51,619 nucleotides of DNA from contig QHTE01000067.1 of the NCBI GenBank assembly GCA_003220685.1, positions 1-51,619 of the forward strand. Direction: 5' to 3'. The translations under genes and the position numbers were made by a program. The stretch comes from Candidatus Rokuibacteriota bacterium. GTDB lineage: Bacteria > Methylomirabilota > Methylomirabilia > Rokubacteriales > CSP1-6. The notes beneath the pieces were generated by a model, which ran no database searches, had not been told where the DNA came from, and saw nothing but the letters and a program-made list of their open reading frames with translations. Positions 50,008 through 51,619 of the stretch are shown piece after piece; positions within the stretch are counted from its first letter, which is position 1, and each line of letters starts with the position of its first letter.

Positions 50008-51619
50008 AGGCCTCGGATCTGATCGTCCAGTGCCTCGAGAACGAGCAGGTCCAATACGTCTTCGGCCTGCCCGGCGAGGAGATCCTGGACATCCTCGATT
50101 CTCTCCTCGACTCGCGGATCACCTTCGTGCCGACGCGCCACGAGCAGGGGGCCGCGTTCATGGCCGACGCATACGGGCGCCTGACCGGCCGCCCAGGGGT
50201 GTGTCTCTCGACCCTCGGCCCGGGCGCCACCAATCTGGCCACGGGGGTCGCCGACGCGAACCTCGACCGCGCGCCCCTGGTCGCGATCACCGGGCAGGCG
50301 GGCCGCGATCGCATCCACAAGGAATCGCATCAGCGCGTGGACATCGTCGAGCACTTCCGGCCCCTCACCAAGTGGAACACGCGCGTGGAGACCGCCGAGG
50401 TGATCCCCGAGGTGATCCGCAAGGCATTCAAGCTAGCCGAGTCGGAGAAGCCCGGAGCCTGTCACATCGAGGTGCCCGAGGACCTCGCGCGCGAGGCCAC
50501 CGAGGGGGTACCGCTCTCGACCGAGCGCGCCCGCCGTCCGTCGCCGGACCGCCAGGCGCTCGAGACCGCGGCGCGGCTGATCGAAGCCGCGGCATTCCCG
50601 CTGATCTTTGCCGGCAACGGCGTGATCCGCGGGCGCGCGTCGCACGAGCTGCGGAAGTTCGCCCGCGCTCACGGCATCCCCGTCGCGCACACGTTCATGG
50701 CGAAGGGCTCGATGCCGTACGACGACGACCTCTGCCTCTTGTCGGTCGGGCTCCAGGCACGCGACTACATCTCGTGCGGCTTCGACAAGGCGGATCTGAT
50801 CGTCGCGATCGGCTACGACCCGGTCGAGTACGCGCCGAAGTTCTGGAACCCGGAGCGAAAGAAGTCGATCGTCCACATCGACTTCACGCCGGCCGAGGTC
50901 GACAGCTTCTATCAGCCGGCCGTCGAGGTGGTGGCCGACGTGCGCGAGGCGATCGAGCTGCTCGGCGGGCTCGTGAAGGGCCAGAAGGACCCGTCGTCGT
51001 ATCACACGCTCCGGCGTTTCATCCTCGCCGAGCTCGCGGAGGGCGCCGACGACGACGGCTTCCCGCTGAAGCCCCAGCGCATCCTGAAAGATCTTCGCGC
51101 CCAGATGGGTCGCGAGGACATCTTGATCTCCGACGTGGGCACGCACAAGCTCTGGATCGCCCGCACGTTCCCGGCCTACGAGCCGAACACGGTGCTCATC
51201 TCCAACGGCTACGCGGCCATGGGTTTCGCGCTGCCGGCCGCGATCGCGGCCAAGCTCGTCCATCCCGAGCGCCGGGTGGTGGCGGTCAGCGGCGACGGCG
51301 GCTTTCTCATGAACTGCCAGGAGCTCGAGACTGCATGCCGGCTCGGCCTCGGGATTGTCAACGTCATCTTCCGCGATGGCGGCTACAACCTCATCCAGTG
51401 GAAGCAGCAGACACATCTCGGGCGGGAATCCGGCGTCAAGTTCGGCAACCCGGACTTCGTGGCCCTGGCCGCGGCGTTCGGCGCGAAGGGCTACCGGGTC
51501 GACTCGGCGCGCGCGCTGGCGCCGGTCCTGGCCGAGGCGCTCGCACAGCCCGGGCCCTCGATCGTCGACGTCCCGGTCGACTACGAGAGCGCGAAGCTCA
51601 CGGCAGGGCTCGGCCAGCT
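50004..51619 (+). CDS. Thiamin-diphosphate enzyme, acetolactate-synthase type (cut by window edge)
   Basis: The protein begins MKASDLIVQCLENEQVQYVF followed by GLPGEEILDILD. Catalytic E47 lies in PTRHEQGAAFMADAYGRLTG. The central FAD/DHS-like domain follows, and the TPP site is VVAVSGDGGFLMNCQELETA with FRDGGYNLIQWKQQ. This is the acetolactate-synthase large-subunit/AlsS type. At least 538 residues are present and the end lies outside. Coupled by ATGA to an aldehyde dehydrogenase, it could instead be a 2-oxoacid carboligase or decarboxylase supplying the aldehyde. No regulatory small subunit is visible. Confidence 0.85.
   Translation, partial: MKASDLIVQCLENEQVQYVFGLPGEEILDILDSLLDSRITFVPTRHEQGAAFMADAYGRLTGRPGVCLSTLGPGATNLATGVADANLDRAPLVAITGQAGRDRIHKESHQRVDIVEHFRPLTKWNTRVETAEVIPEVIRKAFKLAESEKPGACHIEVPEDLAREATEGVPLSTERARRPSPDRQALETAARLIEAAAFPLIFAGNGVIRGRASHELRKFARAHGIPVAHTFMAKGSMPYDDDLCLLSVGLQARDYISCGFDKADLIVAIGYDPVEYAPKFWNPERKKSIVHIDFTPAEVDSFYQPAVEVVADVREAIELLGGLVKGQKDPSSYHTLRRFILAELAEGADDDGFPLKPQRILKDLRAQMGREDILISDVGTHKLWIARTFPAYEPNTVLISNGYAAMGFALPAAIAAKLVHPERRVVAVSGDGGFLMNCQELETACRLGLGIVNVIFRDGGYNLIQWKQQTHLGRESGVKFGNPDFVALAAAFGAKGYRVDSARALAPVLAEALAQPGPSIVDVPVDYESAKLTAGLGQ

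Noticed and set aside
1..51619. CRISPR array or phage genes
   Set aside because: No regularly spaced short repeats and no structural phage genes are seen; the only direct repeats are the tRNA halves, the GC hairpin element and one tandem duplication.

Overview
The window is about 51.6 kb of GC-rich bacterial chromosome. It is densely coded, with many convergent gene pairs only 10-25 bases apart. The gene mix includes TIM-barrel amidohydrolases, LLM flavin enzymes, a Rieske oxygenase, several solute-binding proteins, a quinoprotein-associated (MoxJ-like) binding protein and small proteins rich in DRRxGDRRR motifs. It resembles uncultivated soil or groundwater lineages such as Rokubacteria/Methylomirabilota. 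That placement is inferred from gene content only; no marker gene is present.

Left zone (1-9.2 kb): eroded accessory DNA. It holds the 3' end of a chromate transporter, a MoxJ-like binding protein, a 5'-truncated molybdenum hydroxylase, a translationally coupled pair of short chromate transporters and remnants of VOC-family genes. Two 45-base copies of the 3' half of a tRNA-Arg(CCT) gene (4752-4796 and 9132-9176, 44/45 identical) bracket 4.4 kb that carries a wrecked IS3-type transposase, orphan proteins and a BrnT/BrnA toxin-antitoxin pair. This looks like a decayed tRNA-targeted island with no integrase left.

Middle zone (9.2-31 kb): a Rieske oxygenase with a Gfo/Idh dehydrogenase; a carbamoyltransferase pseudogene; an unusual class-II-shaped tRNA with a GCA triplet and U73; a thioredoxin-like/CcdA pair; two orphan solute-binding proteins; a methyltransferase, DinB, amidohydrolase and SDR genes; and a coupled cell-envelope proteolysis operon (HtrA-like protease, active M16 peptidase, inactive M16 partner). 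These are followed by a metallohydrolase, an SPFH pseudogene with an internal deletion, two related small lipoproteins and a divergent sigma-54 activator lacking a receiver domain.

Right zone (31-51.6 kb): a sugar-type ABC importer without an ATPase gene, an MFS exporter, a HpaB-type hydroxylase, an LLM monooxygenase coupled to an alpha/beta-hydrolase that lacks its nucleophile, a type II NADH dehydrogenase, a dienelactone hydrolase, an ACMSD-type amidohydrolase, membrane and propeller proteins, an amidase, a PqqC/TenA-like protein, and an aldehyde dehydrogenase coupled to an acetolactate-synthase-type enzyme cut by the window edge. A GC-rich hairpin element recurs four times in this zone, each time 15-60 bases upstream of a start codon.

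Together the intact genes describe a heterotroph that takes up and oxidises aromatic and small organic compounds. No CRISPR array, rRNA or complete mobile element is visible.
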